From positions 1-31,225 of the forward strand of contig JBKHYJ010000068.1 of NCBI GenBank assembly GCA_046565505.1: a stretch of 31,225 bases of DNA. Reading direction: 5' to 3'. Below, piece by piece: positions 9,701 to 19,300 of the stretch (the stretch's first letter is position 1; each line of letters starts with the position of its first letter). The translations under genes were made by a program, and so were the position numbers. The notes below the pieces were generated by a model. It searched no databases. It worked only from the letters and a program-made list of their open reading frames with translations, and was not told the origin of the DNA. This DNA is from JBKHYJ01 sp046565505 (GTDB taxonomy: Bacteria > Acidobacteriota > Blastocatellia > UBA7656).

Positions 9701-12328
9701 TAATACTGCCTCAATCTCGCCTAACTCTATACGGAAGCCTCTAATCTTAACCTGGTGATCCGTGCGTCCTATGAATTCCAACTGGCCCGCCTCCGAATGG
9801 CGGGCGATGTCGCCCGTCTTGTACAGGCGAGACCCCGGCTCGCCGCTGAAAGGGTCGGGAATGAATCGCTCAGCGGTGAGAGAAGGCTGATTCCAATATC
9901 CTCGCGCCAACCCCAGGCCGCCGATGTAAAGCTCACCTGGCACGGCTGTCGCAGCCGGACGCATCTGCGAATCGAGCACATAGATTTGCGTGTTTGCAAT
10001 GGGTCTGCCGATTGGGACAGGGCCATCATTTTTGTCATCGTCTCTCACCTCGTATACACAGCAACCCACGACGGTCTCAGTAGGGCCATACTCGTTGAAG
10101 GTTCTGCTTGATTGCGACCGCTCGCCCCAGAGAGCGACCACCTGCTTAAACAATGCTTCGCCTCCTATGACGAGCGTGTTCAAACCGCGCGCGACTTGAT
10201 CCTTATCAAGTAACTGCGCCAGGGCCTCAAGGTGAGACGGAGTTATCTTCACAAGGTTTGGGCCGGGCGTATCGCGCAGGGCAGCCGCGAGCGACTCCAC
10301 GCCATCCTCATCCGGCAATAGCAACACGCGACCGCCGGCAATCAAAGGCGAAAACAGGCTTGTGAGGGTCAGATCAAACCCGATTGGCGAATGGACGATT
10401 GAGCGCACGCTGCGATCTATGCCATAAGCGTCTGCGCACCAGAGCAGGTAATTCGCCAGCCCGCGCTGCGTAACCATGACCCCCTTTGGCCGCCCTGTCG
10501 AGCCGGAGGTGTAGATTATATATGCCAGGTTTTCTCCTTCTACCTGTAGCCCTAAACGCTCGCGGCTCTCTTGAGCGACAGCATCCCACTGGCTATCGAG
10601 GCAAAGAACTTGTCCCGTGTGATCGGGTAAAGCCGCCGCCAGATTATCGTCCGTCAAGACTGTGAAGATCGCCGCGTCTTGCAGGACGTAATCGAGTCGA
10701 TCTTTGGGATTTCCTGGGTCGAGAGGCACATACACCCCGCCGGCTTTCAGCACGCCCAAGATGCTCACTAGGAGGTCGCCGGAACGCCGAAGGCACACGC
10801 CTACGGGAGTGTCAGGCTTTACTCCGATCCTTCGCAAATATCTCGATAGCTGGTTTGCGCGGCGGTCCAGCTCACGGTAAGTCAGCAACCCCTGCTTTGT
10901 CTCGACACAAATTTGGTCCGGAGCGCGGTCAGCCCGCGCCTCAAACATCTGGTGAAAATATCTGCCAGGCGGGCGGTCAACCTTCGTGTCGTTGAAAGAG
11001 AGTATTAATGCCTCTCGCTCGGCCGGGCTCAAGATGTTCAGGTCGCACAGCCTCGAATCAGGTTGCGCGATTATGCTGCTAAGCAACATCTCGAACTGCT
11101 CGGCTAGCCTTTGAATCGCGCCGGGGTGAAAGACTGCCGCGTCGTAGTGAAATTCGGCGCTCAGCCTTTCACCTTCCGGTATACAGCAGAGTCGAACATG
11201 AAAACGCTCCGTGCAAGCGTAGACGCCGCGCACAGAAAACCGGGCGGCCCCGTCCGCGCAAGTCGGAAGCTCGTCAACGCAGTGAAAAAGGAAAGGAAAA
11301 AACGCAGCACGAGGCTCGACCTCATCGTCAGCGGTCAGGTGTTCCCAGGAGAAGGTGTCCTGCCATTTGTAGCACTCTTCCAGAGCTGCCGATAGTTGAG
11401 ATAAGAACTCCGGCAGCCTGGTTTGAGGCGCGACTTCGCATGCGACGGGCAGATACCTGATGAGATTTCCCACGCAGGTATCCAGACCAGGATATTTCCG
11501 CCCGCTGAAACCGGCTCCTACTACGACCGCCGGTTGAAAGCTGAGCCGCAGCAGTAACGCCTGCCAGCACCCGAGCAGCAATGTGGAAAGCGGTACCCCC
11601 AGGCCATTGCTGGTGCCTTTGATTGATCCGAGCAGGCCGGCTTCTATGCTCCGGCGCAAGACTCGCGGAGTGAATTCGCCTGCGGCATCCCCCGCCTGCC
11701 CAGGTATTCTGGCGATGAGAAGACCGGCCACTTTCTGCTTGCGCCAGAACTGTCGGCCCGGCTCCGTCTGTTTGGATTGCAGCACGTTTACTAACCATTC
11801 GGATATGTCTGCGTACTGCATTGTGTCAGCAGGCGGAACGCCCAAATATTGCCCGCTGATCTCTCGCGCAAGGTTTGTAAGGCCAAATTCGTCGCCGCAA
11901 AGCGCGTGCAAGCTGATTAGCAGCAAATGCTGCGAGTCGGAAAAATGTATGAGCCGCGCGTGTAACAAGGGACCGTGCTCAAGATCAAATGAGAGGTCGC
12001 TCCAACCATCCATTATCTCTCGCAGCCCCGCTTGATCGGGCGCATCTCCCTCGTGCCATCTCGATTCAGACGCATCGACGATTAACTCGTCGCTGATTAC
12101 TTGCAGCGGGAGGTCCATTCCGTGCAGGCGACGGAACGTGGTGCGAATTATTTCATGCTTGACCGCCGCCGCCCTTATGGCCTGGTCCAGCCGGGCCGAA
12201 TCGAGATGGCCCTCGATCAATACGGCACAGCGCGCCTGGTAGGCATAACCCCCGCCGCCTGACTGCAAGAGCCAGATGCGCTTTTGTTGAGGAGAGAGGT
12301 TGAACCCCTCAATCGGGACTGATGGCAT
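6758..12328 (-). CDS. NRPS: degenerate C (interface-like) - A (predicted Asn) - PCP - C - TauD/SyrP oxygenase fusion
   Basis: A 1856-aa protein. Residues about 1-440 are a C-type domain whose HHxxxDG reads HALCGDE (141-147), so the catalytic second His is missing. The A domain (about 455-930; YTSGSTGRPKG, NEYGPTE) has pocket D-L-T-K-V-G-E-V-G-K, predicted Asn. The PCP serine is 1003 (FFELGGHSL). A second C domain (about 1045-1490) keeps HHIITD (H1195, H1196, D1200) with E for the usual Gly. Residues about 1525-1856 are a TauD/SyrP-type Fe(II)/2-oxoglutarate oxygenase with H1635, E1637 and H1829 as the iron triad and R1838 as likely 2OG ligand. Known: C-like interface domains lacking the catalytic motif partner with SyrP-like beta-hydroxylases in siderophore NRPSs. 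Inference: Asn is loaded here, beta-hydroxylated, and passed to the 893-aa module. The gene starts 8 nt after the free-standing oxygenase. Confidence 0.93.
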   Translation of the reverse strand: MPSVPIEGFNLSPQQKRIWLLQSGGGGYAYQARCAVLIEGHLDSARLDQAIRAAAVKHEIIRTTFRRLHGMDLPLQVISDELIVDASESRWHEGDAPDQAGLREIMDGWSDLSFDLEHGPLLHARLIHFSDSQHLLLISLHALCGDEFGLTNLAREISGQYLGVPPADTMQYADISEWLVNVLQSKQTEPGRQFWRKQKVAGLLIARIPGQAGDAAGEFTPRVLRRSIEAGLLGSIKGTSNGLGVPLSTLLLGCWQALLLRLSFQPAVVVGAGFSGRKYPGLDTCVGNLIRYLPVACEVAPQTRLPEFLSQLSAALEECYKWQDTFSWEHLTADDEVEPRAAFFPFLFHCVDELPTCADGAARFSVRGVYACTERFHVRLCCIPEGERLSAEFHYDAAVFHPGAIQRLAEQFEMLLSSIIAQPDSRLCDLNILSPAEREALILSFNDTKVDRPPGRYFHQMFEARADRAPDQICVETKQGLLTYRELDRRANQLSRYLRRIGVKPDTPVGVCLRRSGDLLVSILGVLKAGGVYVPLDPGNPKDRLDYVLQDAAIFTVLTDDNLAAALPDHTGQVLCLDSQWDAVAQESRERLGLQVEGENLAYIIYTSGSTGRPKGVMVTQRGLANYLLWCADAYGIDRSVRSIVHSPIGFDLTLTSLFSPLIAGGRVLLLPDEDGVESLAAALRDTPGPNLVKITPSHLEALAQLLDKDQVARGLNTLVIGGEALFKQVVALWGERSQSSRTFNEYGPTETVVGCCVYEVRDDDKNDGPVPIGRPIANTQIYVLDSQMRPAATAVPGELYIGGLGLARGYWNQPSLTAERFIPDPFSGEPGSRLYKTGDIARHSEAGQLEFIGRTDHQVKIRGFRIELGEIEAVLSAHPRLREVTVLAREDGKAGKNLVAYVVPCDGYAVRPPELRAFLQSKLPDYMIPWMFVSMERLPLTANGKVDRRALPPPEEVVSSSKRPHAGPQTEVGATLAGVWAELLGREEIGPDSNFFELGGHSLLAFQAISRIRETLRLELPLRTLLDRPVLADFTREVEELMRSGAGLSLSPILRVERATPPPLSLGQEGLWLHAQLLADDALYNVPGAVLIKGRLAREALERAINEIVRRHEILRTTFATVEGVPVQVIAPGLSIPLREIDLSGVPRSEYEDRIKSASAEQAGEPFDLTRGPLLRLQLLRFSEDDHALVLTMHHIITDEWSLRIFVNEAAVLYAAFLNGQDSPLPHLPIQYADYAAWQRGWLKGEILKQSLSYWGRQLAGAEPLQLPVDHPRSQVQGHRGDVFYFSLTQEQTGALKTLSKKHQTTLFTVLLAALQILLYRRAMQEDIIVSCDVANRDRIETEGLIGFFVNQLMIRVSFSGVPSFLEVLQRIRRSLFAALAHQHLPVTMLMNKLRLERDLSGSPLARVGFGLRHIQTIPSDLAGLELTEVDVHPKTSRLDLMLVMEEKNGQLGGALRYNTDLFEGATIAAMAAQFQRLVASVTAAPDMPVHRLAIDADAQADAPGEGQGQSARNRLEKLASGRRRSVALSDSALIRKSFFGNQSMPLVIEPALRGVDLIGWARASRDFIDQMLAEHGAILFRGFDVNSPLQFEDFAGACCTELFGQYGDLPRESAGGNIYGSTPYPPDKTILFHNESSHLHQWPMKQFFFCAEPARKGGETPILSSRLAYKLIDPAIIKEFEEKGLMYVRNFTQELDVSWQDFFRTSDRQAVEAYCEQAGIEGRWTRHDTFQTRCICPAVERHPKTNDTVFFNQIQLHHFSCVEDEVRRSLLSLFTEENLPRNVYYGDGSAIDPATMWKVGEVYQEIAVCFQWNKGDILMLDNMLTAHGRNPYVGARKILVAMGDMMGRKNLGAR

Positions 12329-12336
12329 GTGACGAT

Positions 12337-13383
12337 TTAATTCGAGCTGTGAAATGGCTCTGCCATTCCTACTACGACGCTTCGCGGCCCCTTGAAGGGT
12401 TGCCGCCCGTGCGCGGTTAACATATTATCGACCATTAAAAGGTCGCCCCGTTCCCACTGAAAGAGAACCGCCTGCTCACGGTAAAGCCCGCGTAGCTCGT
12501 CGAGCGCCGAGGCTTCAAGGGCAGAACCGTCTCCGTAATAGGCCTGGCTCGGCAGGTCGTTTCCCGCGACCTCTTCCAGAATTGTTTGCCGTATGTCATC
12601 GCGCAGGGTCGAGGTGTGAAAGAAAACGGCGTGATTAAACCATACCCATTCATTCGTGTACGGGTGACGGGCGACGGCGGGACGGACCTGGCGAGTTCGC
12701 AGCCGGTCATTGCTCAGCCACTCCGTTTCTATACCTTGCTTGAGGCAATAAGCCTGCGCCTGAGCCGGGTCTTCCGTCTGAAAAACCTTTTGCCACGGCA
12801 GGCCGAATCGCCCCCCGTAATTGCGAACGTACATGACCTGCTTGCGCTCGAATTTCTCTCGGATGCGCGGGTCTAACTTCTGATATATGGCCCGCGAGCT
12901 TACCAGCGGAGTTTCGCCGCCTTCGAGCGCAGGCGTGAGACAGAAGAAGAATATCTTCAAAGGCCAGGTGCGCTGGTACGAGTTTTCGTTGTGCGGGAAG
13001 ATGCTTTGATCTGCCGGGTAGTCCGTAGAGGTGTAAATGTTGCCGTGTACGTTATGGCGCGGCGATGATCGTTCGCGGTACTCAAGCAACTCCCCGCAAA
13101 GGTCTGAAATGAATCCCTCGAATTCGCCCACGTCGCTCAGATGAAAATGGCGGAACAGAATGGCCCCATGTCGATTCAGATCGGCCTCCAAGGTATCCTG
13201 GTTTGCATTGGCCCATGCGCGCAGGTTCACCCCCTCGACAGCGGCTCTTAACAAAAGCGGGGAGTCGGGCTTCCCGCATAACTGGCCGGCTTCGACCACC
13301 CGCTGGCGGGATATTGCCTTGCGCTTGAACTGGCTGGGCGACAGTTGCTCAGGGATGGGGTCAGGAGCATCCGGGTTATTCAT
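12337..13383 (-). CDS. SyrP-like TauD-family Fe(II)/2-oxoglutarate oxygenase (probable Asn beta-hydroxylase)
   Basis: A 348-aa complete enzyme of the TauD/SyrP type. The iron-binding facial triad is H131-x-E133 (PHNENSY) and H325 (LTAHGRQP), with R334 in GPRSVV placed to bind 2-oxoglutarate. Motifs GGETPL, YYGDGSA and QWERGDLLMVDN are shared with the oxygenase fused to the 1856-aa NRPS, so the two are paralogues. Known: SyrP and relatives hydroxylate the beta carbon of PCP-tethered Asp, and related enzymes act on Asn. It sits 11 nt after the 2042-aa gene and 8 nt before a gene that opens with a C-like domain and an Asn A domain, which suggests that Asn as its target. It could instead act on the fatty acid or on another tethered residue. 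Confidence 0.9.
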   Translation of the reverse strand: MNNPDAPDPIPEQLSPSQFKRKAISRQRVVEAGQLCGKPDSPLLLRAAVEGVNLRAWANANQDTLEADLNRHGAILFRHFHLSDVGEFEGFISDLCGELLEYRERSSPRHNVHGNIYTSTDYPADQSIFPHNENSYQRTWPLKIFFFCLTPALEGGETPLVSSRAIYQKLDPRIREKFERKQVMYVRNYGGRFGLPWQKVFQTEDPAQAQAYCLKQGIETEWLSNDRLRTRQVRPAVARHPYTNEWVWFNHAVFFHTSTLRDDIRQTILEEVAGNDLPSQAYYGDGSALEASALDELRGLYREQAVLFQWERGDLLMVDNMLTAHGRQPFKGPRSVVVGMAEPFHSSN

Positions 13384-13394
13384 TACATACCGTC

Positions 13395-16300
13395 TTATGA
13401 TGTTTGCCTTATGGCCCTGCGGCTCGTGACCTTCAAGGCGGTTGTTAAGGCGTTTTCATACGCCTTCTCCATTTCCTTTTCGAGCAGGCTTTCGAGGTCG
13501 CCCACGCTTGCCTGCGGGCTTCTGGTGATGGCAGCCAGGAGCAGTCCGAGGTAATTTAGAAGATTGATAATATCTTCTTCGCGGAAACGGCAAGAGTCAT
13601 AGTTAGCTTGCAAGAGGGTCTTCGCGCGCGGAATAAAGGTCAGCACCAGCGCGAGGCTGTCCGACCCCCTGACGCGGAGGTTCTCAAGCCGCAGGTCTTT
13701 GTCCTGCTGAAAAAGGGTTTCCGAAAGCGGGTAATTTTCGGTGACGAGGATGCTCTCGAATAGAGGCAAGCCGCCCGGCATGTCGCTCCATGAGTGAATG
13801 TCTACAAGCGAGCAATATTCGTATTGCTGCATCTCAAGGTACTCGTCATGTAAGTCGCGGAACCAATCCAGGGCCGCCTTCTGTGGCTGCACATAAACGC
13901 GAACGGGCAGAGTGTTGATGAGCATCCCCACCATCGATTCTATGCCGGGCAAGTCGGCGCTGCGGCCTGATACGGTGACGCCGAATACGACGTCCCGCGA
14001 TTTGCTCATATGGCTCAACACCAGCGCATAGACGCCTTGCATGACCGAGTGCAGCGTCAGCACATGTTTTCGTGCAACATCTTTCAAGCCCGCTTCGATC
14101 TGCGCATCCAGTTCTATAGAGGCATGCCGCTGGTTACCCTGCTTCACGGCTCGGCCGTACGTAATTACCTGGGACTGGAATGGCAAAGCGGTCGGCTCTG
14201 AAAAGTTGCCGAGCAATTGACGCCAGTACGCTTCAGCAGCCTTTGAATCCCTGGTTTGAATCCAGGTGAGATAATCGCGTAGAGAAGGGCGGCTCAGGCT
14301 TGTCGAAATCTCTGACTGGTGGCAGAGGGTTTCATAAACGCTGAAGATTTCATTCGCCAGGGAAGCGACGGACCAGCCATCGAAAAGGATATGATGCATC
14401 GTCCAGATGAGTTGATGTTTGTCTTCACCCAGGCGGATCAGCATGACCCTGTGCATAGGAGGCTCAGAGAAATTGAATGGCACGTCGAATTCGGCTTGAA
14501 GCGTCTCTTCCAGATTATGCTGCTGCTCGCACAATTGCAGATGGCTCCAGTCGGTCCATCTCCAGGGCAGCCGCACCTTTCGCCTCACCGCCTGTAAGGG
14601 TTGCGATTGATTCTCCCAAACAAAATAGGTGCGCAGCGTGGCATGCCGTCCGGTCACGACTTCCCAGGCGCGCTGAAAAAGTGCCGCGTCCAGCCGGCCG
14701 ATCAGCGAGCAGGTGAACTGGTATTTATAAACGTCGCTTTCCGGCGTCAGGAAGCAGTGGAATAATATGCCGTGCTGCATGGGCAGCAGTGGGTATATGT
14801 CTTCTACCTCCGGGTCGTTCTTAAGTAATAGCTCGGCTGATGATCTATCCAATCTGGTGACCAGCTCAGCGGCGTCGGATGTAGCCGATTTATCAGGTAT
14901 GCCGCTTTCTATCAATGACGCAAGGGTCTGCTCGAACTTTCGCGCGAGGTTATCGATGGTCGCTCGCGCGCGCGTTTTTTCGCCGAAGGTCCAGGCCACA
15001 TGTAGCTGCCCTTCCAGAACGTAGCTGTTGACCTCAAGCGCATGGCTGCACCGATTTCTTAAGCTTTGCGGCGTGCCGCTAGATTCCTTCGCCGCGACCC
15101 ACTGCTTGTTCCCGCCGAAGCTTGTATCAAACCGTCCCAGATAATTGAATCGCAGGTCCGTCGCGGGGAGCTTGCGCAACCTGTCCTTTAATTCCGAGTT
15201 GTCTGAGAGGTAGCGGGCGATGCCGTAACTGATCCCGTTGCGCGGCGCTTTGCGAAGTTGCTCTCTGGCTTCTCGAATGGCTTCGATCATGCCCTCACAT
15301 CGCCGCAGGTCGAGATAGAAAGGGAAGATGCTGGTGAACCACCCTACGGTCTTCGACAGGTCAATGCCGTCAACGACATCCTCTCTCCCGTGACGCTCGA
15401 TCTCCAACCACAGAGAACGCTCGCCCGTAAGCTGGCCGAAGGCTTCGACAAGAACGGCCAGCAATACTTCATCAACCCGCGCGCGGCATGCTCGCGGAAT
15501 GTCTTCAAGGAGCGTCCGGGTCTGCGCCGCGTTGAAAGTAGAATGAACGGTCCGTACAGTCGCTACCGTGTCCGCGCCGCGCGAGGGTTCTGCCGGAAAG
15601 GCGCTGATAGGGTTCAGGTCGTTAGGCACAAACCCGGCGACTTCCGTTTCTACGTCGCTTTGCCGGGCAAGCTGAGCCAGCGTTTCGGCCCACTGCTGGA
15701 ACGACGTTGTTTTGGGCGGGAGGCGTACAGGGTCGCCGCGCTCGATTTGCTCACAGGCCAGGTTCAAATCATCCAGCAGTATTCGCCACGATACGCCGTC
15801 CATTATCAGGTGGTGCGCCGCAAGCAGGAGGCGAGTTCCCTTTGCCGATCCCAGGTCGATGAGCGTTGCGCGCAGCAGCGGGCCTTGCGAAAGATCGAGG
15901 CCCGCGTGCGTATTAGCGACTGCTTGCTCCAGTAGATGCTCCTGCGCTTCGAGCGGCGCTTGCGTCAGGTCTACGTAGTTGAAGAACGCGGGGCCGGGGT
16001 CGCTCACCTGAGTTTGAACCCAACCGGTTACGGCGCGCCGGAAACGCAGGCGTAGAGCATCATGATGCGCTATCAGTTCAAGTATTGCCCTTTCCCACGA
16101 GCCCGGTCTTATGCCGCCGCCGCGAATTTGAAGAAGCACCGCCTGGTTCCAATGAGCTGGTTCTTCGAGCTGGAGCTCGAAGAACCACCGTTGAATCGGC
16201 GTTAGCGGCACCGGCCCGTCCTGCGGAAAGCTCTTACCTGCCGTCACCTCGGCCGGCGCTCTTTGCGTAAGCGCCGATGCCAGCTTTGCTATCGTCTGGT

Positions 16301-19300
16301 TTTGAAATAGCTGCCGGGTCGTCACTTTCAACCCGGCTTGATTCGCTCTGGCAGCCGCCTGGATGCTTAATATCGAATCCCCTCCGAGTTCAAAAAAGTT
16401 ATCGTGAACACTTACGCGCTCCTGCCCTAGCAATTCAGCCCAGATTTTTGCCAGCGTATCTTCTGTCAGGTCGCGCGGCGCGATGTAATCATCTCGCGCT
16501 TGGTCGGATGCCGGCTGCGGCAAGGCCCTGCGGTCCACCTTGCCGTGTGGAGTCAATGGCAAAGCAGCCAGTTGCATGAACGCGGCTGGCAGCATGTAAT
16601 CCGGCAGCTTCGCTTCGAGAAACGCGCGCAGATCGCCCGCCGCCTGCGCGGATTCTCGCATGACAAAGTACGCGATCAGTTGCTTTCCCCCCGACGGAGC
16701 ATCGCAAGCCAGTATGAACGCCTCGCGCACGGCCGGGTGCTGCCTTAGAACTGATTCAATCTCCCCAAGTTCGACGCGGTGTCCGCGAATTTTAACCTGG
16801 TCGTCAATGCGCCCCAGGTATTCAAGGCGGCCCTCAGGCAGGCAGCGCGCAAGGTCGCCGCTCCGGTACAGCGTAATGTTAGGGCCTTCGGCAAACGGAT
16901 TCGGGATGAATCGCGAAGCCGACAGCGAGGGTTGCTTCCAGTAGCCCCGCGCCAGCCCCGCGCCTCCCACGTAAATCTCTCCGGCCACCCCGTCGGGCAC
17001 CGGCTGAAGATTTGCGTCGAGCAGATAAACCTGCAAATCGGGTATGGGCGTGCCGATCAAGCTGCTGCGCTGCTGTTTTATATCTTCTCGCGAAAGCCTG
17101 CGGTAGGTCACATGGACAGTAGTTTCCGTGATCCCATACATGTTAATCAGTTGAGGCCGTTCGACTCCGTGACGCGCGACCCACCCGGAGAGACTTTGAA
17201 AGTTCAACGCTTCGCCGCCAAAGATAACATAACGGAGCGCAAGGTTTGTCGCGCCGCCGATAGACTCATCGGCGTTCATCAGAAGGCCGAATGCCGATGG
17301 GGTTTGACTGAGGACGGTTATACCCTCTCTGCACAGCAGGTCGAGAAACGCTTCCGGGGACCGGCTAACCCAGTACGGCGCTACCACGAGGCGGCCGCCA
17401 TATAACAAAGCGCCCCAGATTTCCCAAACCGAAAAATCAAAGCTGCATGAGTGGAACAGGCACCACACGTCCTGGCGGTCAAACTGAAACCATTGCTGCG
17501 TCGCTAAATATAAGCGCACAACATTTGTGTGGCTGATTAGAGCGCCTTTCGGCTGGCCGGTAGAGCCGGACGTGTAAATCATATAGGCCAGCGACTCCGG
17601 GCCTGCAAGCGGCGCAAGCCTGTCAACGCTTTCCCGCGCGAGCCTTAAATCGCCATCGAGTGTTATGACCTCGCCATCATAGCTCGGAAGGCTATCAAGC
17701 AATGCCTGTTGGGTCACCAGAACTGCGGCCTCCGAATCTTCTACTAGGAATGAGAGGCGCGGCTTTGGGTAACCAGGATCAAGCGGTACGTAGGCTCCGC
17801 CGGCCTTAAGGATGCCTAGCAGTCCTACCAGCAGCGCCGCTGAGCGTTCGACGCATAGCCCGACACGCACTTCAGGCCCTACTCCGCACCTTCGCAGCAC
17901 GCGCGCGAGCTGATTAGCGCGTCGATCAAGCTCGCCGTAACTGAGCCGCTCGTCCTGAAAAGCAACGACTATTGCATCAGGGTAATAGTCCGCCTGTCGC
18001 TCGAATATCTGGTGGAGCGTACTGGTCGCCGGGTAAACGCCGCCGCAATCGGACCGCGCGAGCAGTTGTTCTCGCTCCGCCTCTGATAGAAGCGGGAGGT
18101 TTGACAACCGGGTCAACGGATCGGCTACGGCTCCTTCTAGTAGCCTCTGGTAGTGACGCAGCATTTGCGCGGCAATCGATGATTCGAATAGATCGGTACT
18201 GTACTCCAGGCGCGCGTACAGACGATCATCTTGCCTAATCGAAAGTGTAAGGTCTGACCTCGCTACGTCTATGTCTCCCTCTATGAATTCAGTCCTGACG
18301 CCATGCAGGGCGAAGGGCTGCGCTGACCCTTGTGAGAAGTTGAACATGACTTGAAAAAGAGGCGCGAAGCTCAGGCTTCGTTCAGGCCGTAGCAACTCGA
18401 CCAGCTTCTCCAAAGGCAACTCATCATGCGCTAACGCGCCAGCCATCATGTCGCGCGTTCGCGCTAAGAGTTCTTTGAAAGTCGGATCGTCCGACAGGTC
18501 CGCGCGCAGAACGAGGCTGTTGATGAATAGCCCGATTAAATTTTTCACCTCCGGCTGCTTGCGATTGCTGACCGGCAACCCCATGTTCATGTCGCCCTGC
18601 CCCGTGTAGCGGTATAAGAGCGCCTGAAACGCCGCCAGGACCGTCATGAATGTCGTCACGCGCTCGCGCCTGCTAAGGGCGATCACCTCTTTTGAAAGAC
18701 TTTCGGAGAATGCCAGGGAGCATGCTGCGCCTTTATATGTCCGCTCATTCGGGCGAGGGCGGCTGGCGGGCAAGTCCAGTGTGGGCAGACTGTTTGCGAG
18801 CCGCTGTTTCCAGTATTGGACCTGCCTGTCTAATAGCTCGCCCTGTAATCGCTCGCGCTGCCACTCTGCGAAATCGCCGTATTGTATGGGTAGCTCCGGC
18901 AGGTCAACCGGCTTTCCGGTCACAAACGCGTCATAGAGCGATGAGAGTTCGCTTAGTAGAACCTCTATTGATTGCTGGTCGGAAATGATGTGATGCATCG
19001 TTAAGAGGAGCATGTGATCGCGCTCGGCCAGCCTCAACAAATTCGCTCTCAGCAATGGCGCTTGAGAGAGGTTGAAGGGCCTGCTGGCATAACGCAGTAT
19101 CAACTCTGCGGCGGCTCCTTCACGCAGAGGCTCCGCCACATGGCTGAGGTCTGTCACTTCCGGATTCAGCTTCGCCGCCTGCGCCACCCTCTCCACGGGC
19201 ACTCCGTCTTGCTGACAGAAACTTGTGCGCAACGTGTCGTGCCTGCTGATAATCCTGTTGAGACTCCATTCGAGCGCGTCCCGATTCAGCGGGCCGGTGA

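Noticed and set aside
15258..15935. 225-codon plus-strand frame
   Set aside because: Antisense to the epimerisation domain, with no family resemblance.
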